A stretch of DNA of 46,675 bases from UBA4408 sp002389785 (lineage in GTDB: Bacteria > Bacteroidota > Bacteroidia > UBA4408): positions 1 through 46,675 of the forward strand of contig DAORJK010000020.1 in NCBI GenBank assembly GCA_035438985.1, read 5' to 3'. The notes below the pieces were generated by a model. It did no database searches. It was not told the origin of the DNA and saw only the letters and a list, made by a program, of their open reading frames with translations. Numbering within the stretch: the stretch's first letter is position 1; the number at the start of each line of letters is the position of its first letter. Both the position numbers and the translations under genes were made by a program. Below are positions 17,309-26,037 of the stretch, in pieces.

Positions 17309-17974
17309 TTAGCTAGCTAATTTCAAAATATCTTTCGGAGTAATAATGTTTTTATCGTATCCGTTTTGCGCAACTCGCAGCATGGCTAAACCAATTTGTG
17401 TGGTATTCACAACGCTAGAAGGAGCAATAAATTTTTGAATTCGAATTAACCACATAAAGTAATCGTAAAAAAACTGATAGCTTTTTGTTTTCGATTTAAT
17501 TCCTCTCAAAGGGATAATTACTCCGGGTCTGAATAAATAGGTTTTGTTTGGATTAAGTGCTAATAAAGCATTTTCAGTTTTTCCCTTCACACGCGCCCAC
17601 ATGATTCTTCCTGTTTCGGTTGAGTCGGTACCTTGTCCGGAAACATAGGTTATTGTACTGTTTTTATTTAATTCAACAAACCTTTTTGCCAATGCAATAG
17701 TGTAACCATAAGTTAACTCAAAATAGGTTTCTTCTTTCATGCCGGGAGCGCTTACTCCCATGCACAAGTAGCAGGCATCGTATCCACTGAGTTCTGTGGT
17801 GTAGTTTGAATAATCTAAAAAATTTTTAGGGCTTAGTTCAAGTAGTTTGGGATGGCTTAATCCAACTGAAGTTCTACCAATAGCCAATACTTTTTCAACG
17901 GCACTATTATCCAAACATTCGAGCAGTACTCCTCGACCTACCATTCCGGAAGCTCCGGTTATAATTACATTCAT
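17309..17974 (-). CDS. NAD(P)-binding Rossmann-fold protein (SDR/HTATIP2-like)
   Basis: A 221-residue atypical short-chain dehydrogenase. MNVIITGASGMVGRGVLLECL carries the GxxGxxG dinucleotide loop, CYLCMGVSAPGM and TYVSGQGTDSTETG follow, and KVKGKTENALL-type Lys occurs in WARVKGKTE. LFRPGVIIP fits the epimerase-like C-terminus. The usual YxxxK is not present, so catalysis is uncertain and it may only bind the cofactor. A CAAAAGTA (TACTTTTG on the minus strand, 17998-18005) 23 bases upstream could be its -7 box. Confidence 0.75.
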   Translation of the reverse strand: MNVIITGASGMVGRGVLLECLDNSAVEKVLAIGRTSVGLSHPKLLELSPKNFLDYSNYTTELSGYDACYLCMGVSAPGMKEETYFELTYGYTIALAKRFVELNKNSTITYVSGQGTDSTETGRIMWARVKGKTENALLALNPNKTYLFRPGVIIPLRGIKSKTKSYQFFYDYFMWLIRIQKFIAPSSVVNTTQIGLAMLRVAQNGYDKNIITPKDILKLAS

Positions 17975-18182
17975 CGTGTGTTATTTCTAATTCCAATCAA
18001 AAGTAAAAATATATGCGAAGCGAAGAGTAAAATAAGTGTTACAAAACAACATTAAAAGCACTGTATTTTATAGTATTTGTTTAAATAGAATCTACCATGA
18101 AAGTACTAAAATGAGTGGTCCCCATTTTAAAACACCCTACTGAATATGCATTCCACAAATGGCTTAGTTTGTTTTGGATAAA

Positions 18183-18605
18183 TTATTTTTCTACATATGC
18201 CTTGAAATTATTCAGAATTGCTTGCCATCCATCCTTCTGCATTTCAATTGGATTTTGACCTTCGGCTTCGAAAGTTTCAACTACCGATGTTGTCGAACCA
18301 TTCGACACAAACGTAATTTCGGCTGTTCTACCATCGTCCATGGTATACGAAATAAAACTATTCTCTTTTACTTCATCGTACACTCCTCCAAATTCAAAGC
18401 CAAAGCTGCCGTCCTTTGCTTCCATGCGTGTGGTAAATTTTCCACCTTTTTGCAAATCGTTTTTAGCCCAAGGCGCTTGCCAATCGGCACTAGCAAAGCA
18501 CCAATTGCAAATATGTTCGGGTTGTGTCCATTGTTCCCAAACTTTGACAACAGGAGCATTGATGGTTGCTTCAACGGTAATTTTCACTTTCTTAGTAGTT
18601 TCCAT
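18183..18605 (-). CDS. SRPBCC (AHSA1-like) protein
   Basis: A 140-residue protein. VTVEATINAPVVKVWEQWTQPEHICNW is the AHSA1 opening, the middle holds GGKFTTRMEAKDGSFGFEFGG, and SVVETFEAEGQNPIEMQKDGWQAILNNF is the usual C-terminal helix with EMQKDGW. Proteins of this kind commonly follow an ArsR gene, as here, and may bind small hydrophobic compounds. It lies five bases downstream of the ArsR gene, so both share a message. Confidence 0.85.
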   Translation of the reverse strand: METTKKVKITVEATINAPVVKVWEQWTQPEHICNWCFASADWQAPWAKNDLQKGGKFTTRMEAKDGSFGFEFGGVYDEVKENSFISYTMDDGRTAEITFVSNGSTTSVVETFEAEGQNPIEMQKDGWQAILNNFKAYVEK

Positions 18606-18610
18606 AAGAA

Positions 18611-18940
18611 TTAATTTTTGTGGTTATTTTTAATTTGTTTTAATACAGTATCCAATTCGTTGAATCGATTTTCCCAGATGTGTCTTAATTTATCCAACCA
18701 TTTATCAACTTCGGTTAGTTTACTTGCATTTAGTTGATAATAAATTTCCCGCCCGGAAGTCTTTTGTTTTACCAATTCACATTCGCTTAATATGCGTAAA
18801 TGCTTGGATACAGCTTGACGGCTACTCTGAAAATTTTCGGCCAATGCATTCGGCGTCATAGCCTGTACAGCTAATAAAACTAAAATAGCTCTTCTGGTTG
18901 GATCGGCTATTGCCTGAAAAACATCTCTTCGCATGGACAA
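18611..18940 (-). CDS. ArsR-family transcriptional regulator
   Basis: A 109-residue winged-helix protein. RRDVFQAIADPTRRAIL starts the domain, and SRQAVSKHLRILSECELV is the recognition helix region. No cysteine metal motif is visible: the only Cys is the one in the helix. That fits the ArsR subfamily paired with SRPBCC genes rather than a metal sensor. Starts at 18940 and 18934 (MRRDV) are both possible. A strong promoter lies just upstream, so it may repress itself and its partner. Confidence 0.88.
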   Translation of the reverse strand: MSMRRDVFQAIADPTRRAILVLLAVQAMTPNALAENFQSSRQAVSKHLRILSECELVKQKTSGREIYYQLNASKLTEVDKWLDKLRHIWENRFNELDTVLKQIKNNHKN

Positions 18941-18956
18941 GTGAATTTATAGATTG

Positions 18957-18988
18957 CAAATATACATGCAACTAATTGGTTTCGCAAA
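18957..18988 (-). promoter_or_regulatory. Promoter of the ArsR-SRPBCC pair
   Basis: On the minus strand a TTTG at 18985-18988 is followed after 20 bases by TATATTTG at 18957-18964. This matches the Bacteroidota promoter pattern TTTG-N19/21-TAnnTTTG. The expected transcription start is about 10 bases before the start codon. Confidence 0.6.
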
Positions 18989-19059
18989 TTTTGTGAATGG
19001 ATTATTTGATTTCGTTAAAGTTGAAATAAAATTGCTTGAAATTGATCGCATTACAGAAC

Positions 19060-20643
19060 TTATTTAACAACGAATTTATGTACGGTTGAATTTATTTTTA
19101 GGAAATAAATTCCACTTTTAAAATTTGTAACGTTTATGATTTGAGGAAGCGTTTCAATTTTCAGGCTTTGCATTTTTTTACCGGATGATGCGTAAATACT
19201 CGCCGTTTTATATAATAAACTATTCATTCCTGAAATATATATTTTTGAATCTGCCGGATTGGGGTAAACTTCAAACTCTTCGTTTTCGGTGGATACATTA
19301 GTGAATTCAACACTGGTATTTGAACTTGCGATGGTTTTAGAAAAGTAAATATTCATCTTCGAATTTCGAGTATCGCCCCACACGGCGTAGATAGTATCGT
19401 GCTGATATCTGCTGCACATAAAATCATTTCCATCAGTACTTAATATTGAATCAAAAGCAATAAATTGTGCAGATAAGGGTTTATTCGTTGAAAAGCTTAA
19501 TCCATTATCAGAACTGGTTGCATAATAAAATTCATAGCCTGCATTCCAAAAACCGGTTGTAGCAGAAGCCCTTCTGTCGCGCCAGGTAACAACTAACTCA
19601 CCACTTTCGTTGTAAGCAGCCCACACCATATCTTGTGCTTTATTAACTTGCAAGGTATCGTCGTTTACACGTTTAGGAGCTGTCCAATTTTGGCCGGCTG
19701 TATTGCTCGACAGACATACAATATTTGGATCGTTTGCTTGATTCATGGGAGCAACAAATACCATTTTATTGCTATCGTTTGGGTGACAAATTAAAAGGTA
19801 TCCATTTTTTAAATTCGTATCAGGAGTGCCGGGTAAATAGGCATACATCGTTGAATAATTAAAAGAATTTCCTTTATCAAAAGATTGGGCCAAATAAAAT
19901 GCAGGTAAAGGATTTTGGCTGCTTACATAACTTGGATAAGCAGCACAAAATTTTCCGTTCATGCTGCAAGCCGGACTAGCCATAGGTGCTGCAATGCTAT
20001 TTCCAATCAAGTAATTTCCACCGTCCACATTTGCTATAGGAGTCCAAGTATGACCACTGTCAGACGAGCTTTTAAAATAGTTACGGTTGGGAGGTGCAAT
20101 CCAAGGAGCCGGTTTTGTTGTAATGTATAAGGTTCCTGAATTACTGCCAGTTGAATTATCAACCACCAGCCAGGGTCGGTCAATGGGACGCTTCGTACCA
20201 TCCTCAAAAATATCAAAAGCCTTGGTTGGAGTGTCCCAACTTAATCCACCATCGTTCGAACGAGCAACATATACACCACCACTATCGGGATTAGCGCGGT
20301 AATCAATATATGCTAAATATACACCACCATTTTTATTAAAAGCCATTGAAACATCTGCTGAACCGAATCCATTTCCAAAATGTGGCAAACTAACTGCACT
20401 GCTCCAACTTGCACCACCATCAAAACTTGCACGCGTTTTTATAGCGATGCGAAATTGACTTCCACTTAGTTTTAATCCCATCCATGCCACTACTAAATTT
20501 TGTGAATTAGTTGGATTTTGCACTAAATATGGTTCTCCATCAAAAAGAAAACCGTTACTCAGGTTAGTATTTGTAGTTTGTGCATACACTTGAAATAAGG
20601 GTACTATTCCAAACAACAGAATTAGCTTTTTTATAAGGTTCAT
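19060..20643 (-). CDS. Secreted sialidase-fold (BNR repeat) protein with T9SS type A sorting domain
   Basis: The 527-residue reading starts at MNLIKKLILLFG, a clear signal peptide ending ..QVYAQ; an upstream start would place 16 residues before it. The middle has several Asp-box motifs (S-x-D-x-G-x-[TS]-[WF]): SFDGGASW, SNDGGLSW, SSDSGHTW, SFDKGNSF and SSDNGLSF. These build a six-blade propeller as in exo-alpha-sialidases. The C-terminal domain starts VYPNPADSKIY and ends with a basic HKFVVK, the T9SS signal, so the protein is exported to the cell surface. Catalytic sialidase residues were not confirmed, so the enzymatic role is unproven. It follows the M14 peptidase gene after 31 bases. Confidence 0.8.
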   Translation of the reverse strand: MNLIKKLILLFGIVPLFQVYAQTTNTNLSNGFLFDGEPYLVQNPTNSQNLVVAWMGLKLSGSQFRIAIKTRASFDGGASWSSAVSLPHFGNGFGSADVSMAFNKNGGVYLAYIDYRANPDSGGVYVARSNDGGLSWDTPTKAFDIFEDGTKRPIDRPWLVVDNSTGSNSGTLYITTKPAPWIAPPNRNYFKSSSDSGHTWTPIANVDGGNYLIGNSIAAPMASPACSMNGKFCAAYPSYVSSQNPLPAFYLAQSFDKGNSFNYSTMYAYLPGTPDTNLKNGYLLICHPNDSNKMVFVAPMNQANDPNIVCLSSNTAGQNWTAPKRVNDDTLQVNKAQDMVWAAYNESGELVVTWRDRRASATTGFWNAGYEFYYATSSDNGLSFSTNKPLSAQFIAFDSILSTDGNDFMCSRYQHDTIYAVWGDTRNSKMNIYFSKTIASSNTSVEFTNVSTENEEFEVYPNPADSKIYISGMNSLLYKTASIYASSGKKMQSLKIETLPQIINVTNFKSGIYFLKINSTVHKFVVK

Positions 20644-20674
20644 TTTTAGCCCAACTATTTTTGTGAATACTTCA

Positions 20675-22513
20675 TTACAATTCCCTACCAACCGGATACA
20701 ACAAATAATTCGTATCGTAGTACTTTGTTTTACTGTAAAACCAAGTTAAGATGGCATAAGGGTCTTTGGCAAAGGCTGCATCCTCTTTCAATTTTAGCTC
20801 AAACTCTTTTTGTAGTTCAGGCGATTCTTCCAGCATTTTCTTTGCATAGGGTTCCATCACATAACTTTCAATGTATTCGGTTCGTTGAAAAATGGAATGA
20901 AAAAATCCCCAACTAAAAAATGAATCTTTAGAACCGGGTTCCAACAATACAATTGCTAAATCACCTAAGGGCTGATCCGTCGAAACATAAGCAGAACCTT
21001 GAGGGAATATACGTTTTTGTTTTTCGGTTTTAGTTTTAGCAATTACTTGCATGCGTCCTTCAAACGGCAGTACTTTTTTTTCATCATTACCAAAAGTATA
21101 TTCCGAAATACGATACATGTCAACATTTACCTCTTTTGTTTCGGTGAGCAGTTCATACTTAATTCCGTGCAATTTCAATCGTTCAATTACCTCCTCACAT
21201 GCTGCTGGAATCCAATATGCTTTAGGCCGCTTAACATAATTTTCTCCACTATTCATGGCATATTGCGCACAGGTAGTTGATGTTTTTTTACCGGTAAATT
21301 CAACATAATCACTATTTGTAATGGTTGAATGATGTTTTTTGGTTTCAACTGTGAGAAGTGTACTACTATCGTTTTTATGTTTCGAATTTTCTTCGGTAGA
21401 AGTATTCGGAAGTGTCCAACTTAGCGGTATAGAGCTGTTTCTAAGAGCAGCATCTTTTCGGGAACTATCGCGCAGCGCATTTCCGTTTTCTGCAAGCAAA
21501 CGAAGGGTGTTTTCAAGTAATACATAAGTACCTAATACTCGTTGTTTGTAAGGTTTTAAACTATGGTTTTCAACCAATAGTGCACCTAAATGTCGCAAAT
21601 CGGCATACTCATTTGAAAAGCGTGGACCACCCGAGTAAAAAATATTTCCATCTTTAAAGTCGGTTCCATTAAACGCATTCATCAAAGGACCGGGAATGTG
21701 ATCTTCTGCTTGTAACTTTTGATTTAAATAAGGAGTATATTTTTTAAGTAGCCAAGATGAAATAGCAGGAGAGTATCCGGGATATTGAGCTCCAAAAGTA
21801 ATGTCGTATTGATAATCGGCCCCATCAGTAACATGAATATCCATATATAAAAGCGGGTTGTACTCATTGATAACCGCAATTACAGCGCGCAATTCTTTTG
21901 TATCCAGTTTTGTATAATCACGATTTAAATTCAGGTTTTGCGAATTAGTTCGCCAGCCCATGCTTTCAGGGCCGCGTTGATTAGGACGATGATAAGCAGA
22001 GTTTCTTTCATGTGCATCAACACTCAAAATGGGAATAAATAAAAAATTTACCTTATCTATTAATTCCTTTTTCTTTCCTAAAGCAATATCTCTAACTAAC
22101 ATCATACCGGCATCTTTGCCATCAATTTCACCTGCATGAATTCCGGCTTGCACGAGCAACAATGGTTTAGTTGATTTTTTTAAATCACTAGCAAGTATTG
22201 ATTTTTCGGTACTGGCCACAATCATTTTTATAGCGCGCCCTTCAGGACTTCTGCCTATTGTTACCACATGCAGAAATACAGAAGTTGAACATACTTTACT
22301 AAGCCAATCCATGGTTTCATTGTAGGATGGGGTAGTAGTAAAATTACTAAGTTCACTTGGCGTAATCCAGGTATTGTTTTTAGGATAAATGAGATTTTCA
22401 CTTTTGCCATGCCACTCCAAAGCCGGAGGCAAAGGAGCTTGTGCTATTAATTTATTACCAGCTATGCATTGAACCAGCAAAACCATCACAAGTATTATTT
22501 TTGTATTACGCAT
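20675..22513 (-). CDS. M14-family zinc carboxypeptidase, exported
   Basis: A 612-residue protein. The N-terminus (TKIILVMVLLVQCIAG) is a signal peptide. The zinc ligands are visible: H126-x-x-E129 in IHAGEIDG, and H227 in MDIHVTD. E315 in LLVENHSLKPY fits the catalytic Glu, and HRPNQRGPESMGW with NLNRDY lines the substrate pocket. M14 enzymes remove C-terminal residues of peptides. It lies 16 bases behind the methyltransferase gene and 31 before the T9SS sialidase-like gene, so a three-gene operon is likely. The C-terminal 250 residues are poorly characterised. Confidence 0.88.
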   Translation of the reverse strand: MRNTKIILVMVLLVQCIAGNKLIAQAPLPPALEWHGKSENLIYPKNNTWITPSELSNFTTTPSYNETMDWLSKVCSTSVFLHVVTIGRSPEGRAIKMIVASTEKSILASDLKKSTKPLLLVQAGIHAGEIDGKDAGMMLVRDIALGKKKELIDKVNFLFIPILSVDAHERNSAYHRPNQRGPESMGWRTNSQNLNLNRDYTKLDTKELRAVIAVINEYNPLLYMDIHVTDGADYQYDITFGAQYPGYSPAISSWLLKKYTPYLNQKLQAEDHIPGPLMNAFNGTDFKDGNIFYSGGPRFSNEYADLRHLGALLVENHSLKPYKQRVLGTYVLLENTLRLLAENGNALRDSSRKDAALRNSSIPLSWTLPNTSTEENSKHKNDSSTLLTVETKKHHSTITNSDYVEFTGKKTSTTCAQYAMNSGENYVKRPKAYWIPAACEEVIERLKLHGIKYELLTETKEVNVDMYRISEYTFGNDEKKVLPFEGRMQVIAKTKTEKQKRIFPQGSAYVSTDQPLGDLAIVLLEPGSKDSFFSWGFFHSIFQRTEYIESYVMEPYAKKMLEESPELQKEFELKLKEDAAFAKDPYAILTWFYSKTKYYDTNYLLYPVGREL

Positions 22514-22529
22514 AACGTTTATTGAATAG

Positions 22530-23120
22530 TTAAGAACTTGGAATATTTTTTTTGCGGAAATTAATTAATACTTCATTCCCTTTTCGTTTTTCAATTGAAT
22601 GAGTGCATGTTTCAAATGTGATAAAATGAAAATAAGGTTGAAACAATTTTTCAAATTCCTCATTAGAACCTCCAAAAGGTGGACCCGGCTTTTCAAATTG
22701 AACATTGAAAAGTACACCGCGAATACTTCCATTTTCGTTCAATAACTCAGCGCATTTTTTTACATATTCGGTTCGAAGTAAAGGATCAATAGCACACAAA
22801 AAGGTTTGTTCTAAAATCAGGTCGTATGCACCCTTGTGTTCAAAAAAATCACCCAGGAGTATCTTCACTTCTCCTTTGCTGAATTTCTTTTTTAATTGTT
22901 CAACCGGAGAAGGTGCAATATCTATCACCGTAATATTGGTAAATCCTGATTTAATTAAATACTCAGCTTCATGGGCATTTCCGCAACCGGGAATAAGGAT
23001 GCTACACTCTTTATTTTCCAAGCTATCAATAATCTCCTTTAAGGGAGGTGAAACTGATCTTAAATCCCATTGCGTTTCCTCAGTTTGATAGCGATTATCC
23101 CAAAATGTTTTGTCGAGCAT
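22530..23120 (-). CDS. Thiopurine S-methyltransferase (TPMT)-like SAM methyltransferase
   Basis: A 196-residue class I methyltransferase. FWDNRYQTEETQWDLRSVSP is the TPMT-family opening; ILIPGCGNAHEAEYL is SAM motif I with the characteristic PGCG; VIDIAPSPVEQLKKKF is motif II; and FEKPGPPFGGS matches the family's substrate loop. It may methylate thiols or other nucleophiles, possibly for detoxification. A TAAATTTG box (23145-23152, minus strand) 24 bases upstream may drive it and the two following genes. Confidence 0.82.
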   Translation of the reverse strand: MLDKTFWDNRYQTEETQWDLRSVSPPLKEIIDSLENKECSILIPGCGNAHEAEYLIKSGFTNITVIDIAPSPVEQLKKKFSKGEVKILLGDFFEHKGAYDLILEQTFLCAIDPLLRTEYVKKCAELLNENGSIRGVLFNVQFEKPGPPFGGSNEEFEKLFQPYFHFITFETCTHSIEKRKGNEVLINFRKKNIPSS

Positions 23121-23263
23121 AACGATAGTAAATATTTAGCTCTTCAAATTTACATATATAATTGTGTTTGAAATTCTAGTGCAGTGCACTTTTTTTAGGA
23201 CCTAGCTAAAAACAAGCTTATTCGAAAAAATAGTGGAAAGATTTTTCTAGTAGAAGTTGAATT

Positions 23264-24700
23264 TTAAAATCGAAAGAGTACTGAGAAGATGATTCTGTTT
23301 TCATTTTTTACTAAATCTGCCGGATAGCCCATGGAACTGCCAATTGGCGGATTCCAACCATTGGCCGAAGTTACCCCTCCATGTCCTGAAAAGTAAGGAG
23401 TATCGGTATGTCGTGTTACAAACTCAACACCAAACGTGATGTATTCGTTGGGCATTAATTGAAATCCGCTGGATGCATCCCAACCATTAAATTCATCTCC
23501 CGGATTTTGAGTCATGGTGCCATTGCCGGTTGGAAGAAGGGCAAGATATCTTCCGGGATTACTTATTACACCGCCACCTGTAGTCCATGCAAATTTTTGC
23601 TTTTTCCCAAACCAAATTCTGTTATACACCATGCCGCTTAAAAAATGTTGTGAAGGAGTAATACTATCACCATTAAATGGTCTAATTCCACCGCCGTTTT
23701 CAAAGCCCAAATCAGCCGTAATTGAGCAAGCAGCTTTGCTAATAAAATGGTTAGCAGGTCGGTTAAAATAACGTAAAACCAAACTGTTGTCGGTATGAAA
23801 GCGCATACGATCTTTATTATTGGGTGTATCCCATCCAACATACGAACTGGAAAGTATCGAAACCGATTCTTTCGGTCGCCATTGAATTTGATATCCCACT
23901 CCAGGTAGCTCATTAAACATGGCATAGGTTTGCCAACCATTTACCAGCCAAAGTTCAAATTTGAATTTGCTGGTTGGAAAAAGTTGTATGCGTGCTCCGG
24001 TGAAAAACCAAGGAGTATTATCTGAAGTATAGGAGGGCTGATAATTCCAATTTTCAAAATTATTATAAGAAAGTAAACCAACATAGGATTTAAATATTCC
24101 AAAATCAACGTTAATTCCATGAAGTTTATTAAAATGCATACCTGCATATGCTTCGGTTACATAACGCAAGGCATTGTACAGGTCGAATTGGCCTCTTAAG
24201 GGAGTATTGTCGTTTCGAGGTATTCCGGTTGCTCTGCTTCCAAATTGTAACATTAGTTTTGCACGCGCCCCTGATTCAGGTTCATGAAATTCACCACCGG
24301 TTTCGATGTACGAAATATTGAATTCATTACTCCTAAAAGTAGCTGTACTACCACTGTTGGTATGGTCAATTGGATTGTTGAAGGAATAATTGTAATTGCA
24401 GTCAATTGTAGTGCTGCCTGTAAAATACTTGCTATTAAGTAAAGATTTTGATTGTCGGTTATTCCCTTGTATCCAGCTAAAATCGCCCCATGAAAATGGT
24501 TCAACTATATTTTGTTCCATTTTAGTAGTATCGATTTGATCAATGTTCGCTAATTTTTTTGAATTTATTTCCAGTTTTAAACTATCGTATAGTTCTCGCT
24601 TAAGTTGGATAATTATAGCTTGTTTTTCAGCATCAGTCAGCGACTGTGCTTGAAGTTGAATAGTTACTAAAACAGCGACAAGTAAAAGTACTTTTTTCAT
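23264..24700 (-). CDS. Outer-membrane porin, OmpL-like beta-barrel-2 family
   Basis: A 478-residue protein with a signal peptide (MKKVLLLVAVLVTIQLQAQ), a short coiled linker (AEKQAIIIQLKRELYDSLKLE), then a beta-barrel of alternating hydrophobic and polar residues ending in the aromatic VLFRF expected of outer-membrane proteins. NFENWNYQPSYTSDNTPWFFTG and the many Trp/Tyr residues resemble the porin that often follows kdpC in Bacteroidota. Here it follows a small gene by 10 bases, next to a KdpE-like regulator gene, and no pump is present. Transport of ions is a reasonable guess. Confidence 0.75.
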   Translation of the reverse strand: MKKVLLLVAVLVTIQLQAQSLTDAEKQAIIIQLKRELYDSLKLEINSKKLANIDQIDTTKMEQNIVEPFSWGDFSWIQGNNRQSKSLLNSKYFTGSTTIDCNYNYSFNNPIDHTNSGSTATFRSNEFNISYIETGGEFHEPESGARAKLMLQFGSRATGIPRNDNTPLRGQFDLYNALRYVTEAYAGMHFNKLHGINVDFGIFKSYVGLLSYNNFENWNYQPSYTSDNTPWFFTGARIQLFPTSKFKFELWLVNGWQTYAMFNELPGVGYQIQWRPKESVSILSSSYVGWDTPNNKDRMRFHTDNSLVLRYFNRPANHFISKAACSITADLGFENGGGIRPFNGDSITPSQHFLSGMVYNRIWFGKKQKFAWTTGGGVISNPGRYLALLPTGNGTMTQNPGDEFNGWDASSGFQLMPNEYITFGVEFVTRHTDTPYFSGHGGVTSANGWNPPIGSSMGYPADLVKNENRIIFSVLFRF

Positions 24701-24710
24701 AATTGTATTA

Positions 24711-25010
24711 TTAGAATTTTATCTCAAAAGAGGAGTCAAGGAATTTTATACTTCGGATATTTTTTTGAAAAATTATTTCGCCAATCAAGTATCCAAATGC
24801 ATCAATTCCAACTGGAGACTGGCATTGATCATTCACAAAGTGCCATCGGTCAATGGTAGGCACATCCATGGTTTCATCTGAATAGTAATGCGAAACAAAT
24901 TTGCCTATCCTACTACTTCCATTTTTTAATCGTACTTCGAGTGTCTTAGATTTTTGCGTTACCCATTTAGTGTAAAATTTCTCACACGAAGGTTTATTCA
25001 TTTGCAACAC
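24711..25010 (-). CDS. Small protein of unknown function encoded before the porin
   Basis: A 99-residue ORF, or 96 from the second Met at 25001. I do not recognise it. It contains LEVRLKNGSSRIGKFVSHY and ends with IIFQKNIRSIKFLDSSFEIKF, which looks like a small beta-rich fold. The 10-base gap to the porin suggests co-transcription. The upstream region contains the 11-base tandem repeat described at 25213-25234. It could be a spurious ORF, but its position and even composition argue for a gene. Confidence 0.5.
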   Translation of the reverse strand: MLQMNKPSCEKFYTKWVTQKSKTLEVRLKNGSSRIGKFVSHYYSDETMDVPTIDRWHFVNDQCQSPVGIDAFGYLIGEIIFQKNIRSIKFLDSSFEIKF

Positions 25011-25212
25011 ATTTTTTTGTTACACATACATATTCGCATTTATAGGTAAATGTGATGAGTCAAATTGAATTCAATTTGTTTATTATTGAAGCACATGGAA
25101 TGCTACTTCCATCATTAGCATGCCTGTTTGCAACCTAAATTAAGTTGCCTAATTTGCGCCAACAAAATTGCTTTAATGTTTATCTGTAATTGATAAAATT
25201 GAAAGATAATTG

Positions 25213-25234
25213 TGTAAAGAAATTGTAAAGAAAT
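25213..25234. promoter_or_regulatory. Perfect 11-base tandem direct repeat, candidate KdpE-type box
   Basis: TGTAAAGAAAT occurs twice back to back (25213-25223 and 25224-25234). On the minus strand this reads ATTTCTTTACA twice. OmpR/PhoB/KdpE-type regulators bind direct repeats with a period of about 11 bases, one per monomer on the same face of DNA. The site lies in the 290-base gap upstream of the small protein and the porin, next to the KdpE-like gene. Confidence 0.5.
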
Positions 25235-25300
25235 ATAACCCTGCTAAGGAAAAAATTAGTACAAGATTGGAAAAGGTATTGTAAAATCATACGACAATAT

Positions 25301-25978
25301 TTAAACAAATCGATAACCAACTCCACTTTCGGTAAGCAGGTGTTTTGGGTGGTTTGCATTGTCTTCAATTTTTTTGCGAAGTGTTCCAACAAAAACACGT
25401 AAGTATTGTGTTTCCAATTGATATGCAACGCCCCAAATTTCTTTTAAAATAAATTGATGGGTCAAAACGCGACCTTCATTTTTAGTAAAAAGTGTTAATA
25501 AGTTGTATTCCGTTGCGGTGAGTTTTACCGCTTGATTATTTTTAAGTACGGTTCGTGCAACAAAATCTATAGTTAAATCATCAAATTGTGCTCGAGTAAT
25601 GGTTGGGTTTATTGTATTTCGTCGAATTGAGGCACGTATGCGAGCTAACAATTCACCACTGCGAAAAGGTTTAGTTAGATAATCGCTTGCTCCGTTATCG
25701 AGTGCTGCTACTATATCAGCTTCACTATCTTGTACGGATAAAATGAGTATCGATTTTGTATACCAGCTGCGAAGGTCCTTAAGCACTTCATGACCACTTT
25801 TATCCGGTAGTCCAATGTCTAAAATAATCAATTCAGGTGGATGATTGGCTGCCATACGTATACCTTCTTTTCCGTTAATAGCAGTTTGCACTTTATATCC
25901 ATTGCTTTCTAAAATAATCTCCAATAATTTTTGAATTTGTGGTTCATCGTCAATAATTAGAATTTCGGCTTTATTCAT
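25301..25978 (-). CDS. OmpR/PhoB-family response regulator, KdpE-like
   Basis: A 225-residue protein. The receiver domain (3-118) has the acidic pocket IIDDEP, phospho-acceptor D54 in IILDIGLPD, a Ser at the switch position, and the DYLTKPF Lys. The C-terminal winged helix (about 130-225) carries VKLTATEYNLLTLF and YRFV. Similarity to KdpE is supported by the neighbouring KdpD-like kinase. It lies 59 bases downstream of the kinase gene. The nearby 11-base tandem repeat is a plausible binding site. Confidence 0.88.
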   Translation of the reverse strand: MNKAEILIIDDEPQIQKLLEIILESNGYKVQTAINGKEGIRMAANHPPELIILDIGLPDKSGHEVLKDLRSWYTKSILILSVQDSEADIVAALDNGASDYLTKPFRSGELLARIRASIRRNTINPTITRAQFDDLTIDFVARTVLKNNQAVKLTATEYNLLTLFTKNEGRVLTHQFILKEIWGVAYQLETQYLRVFVGTLRKKIEDNANHPKHLLTESGVGYRFV

Positions 25979-26037
25979 ACTATTTCACCCATTTAGTTAC
26001 TGCTTTTTGATTAGAATTTGGCCACCCTGTTTATCAA

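Noticed and set aside
18174..18614. 146-residue plus-strand ORF opposite the AHSA1-like gene
   Set aside because: It is the antisense shadow of a well-supported SRPBCC gene.
25180..25428. 82-residue minus-strand ORF overlapping the response regulator
   Set aside because: Out-of-frame overlap with a conserved winged-helix domain; no independent motif.
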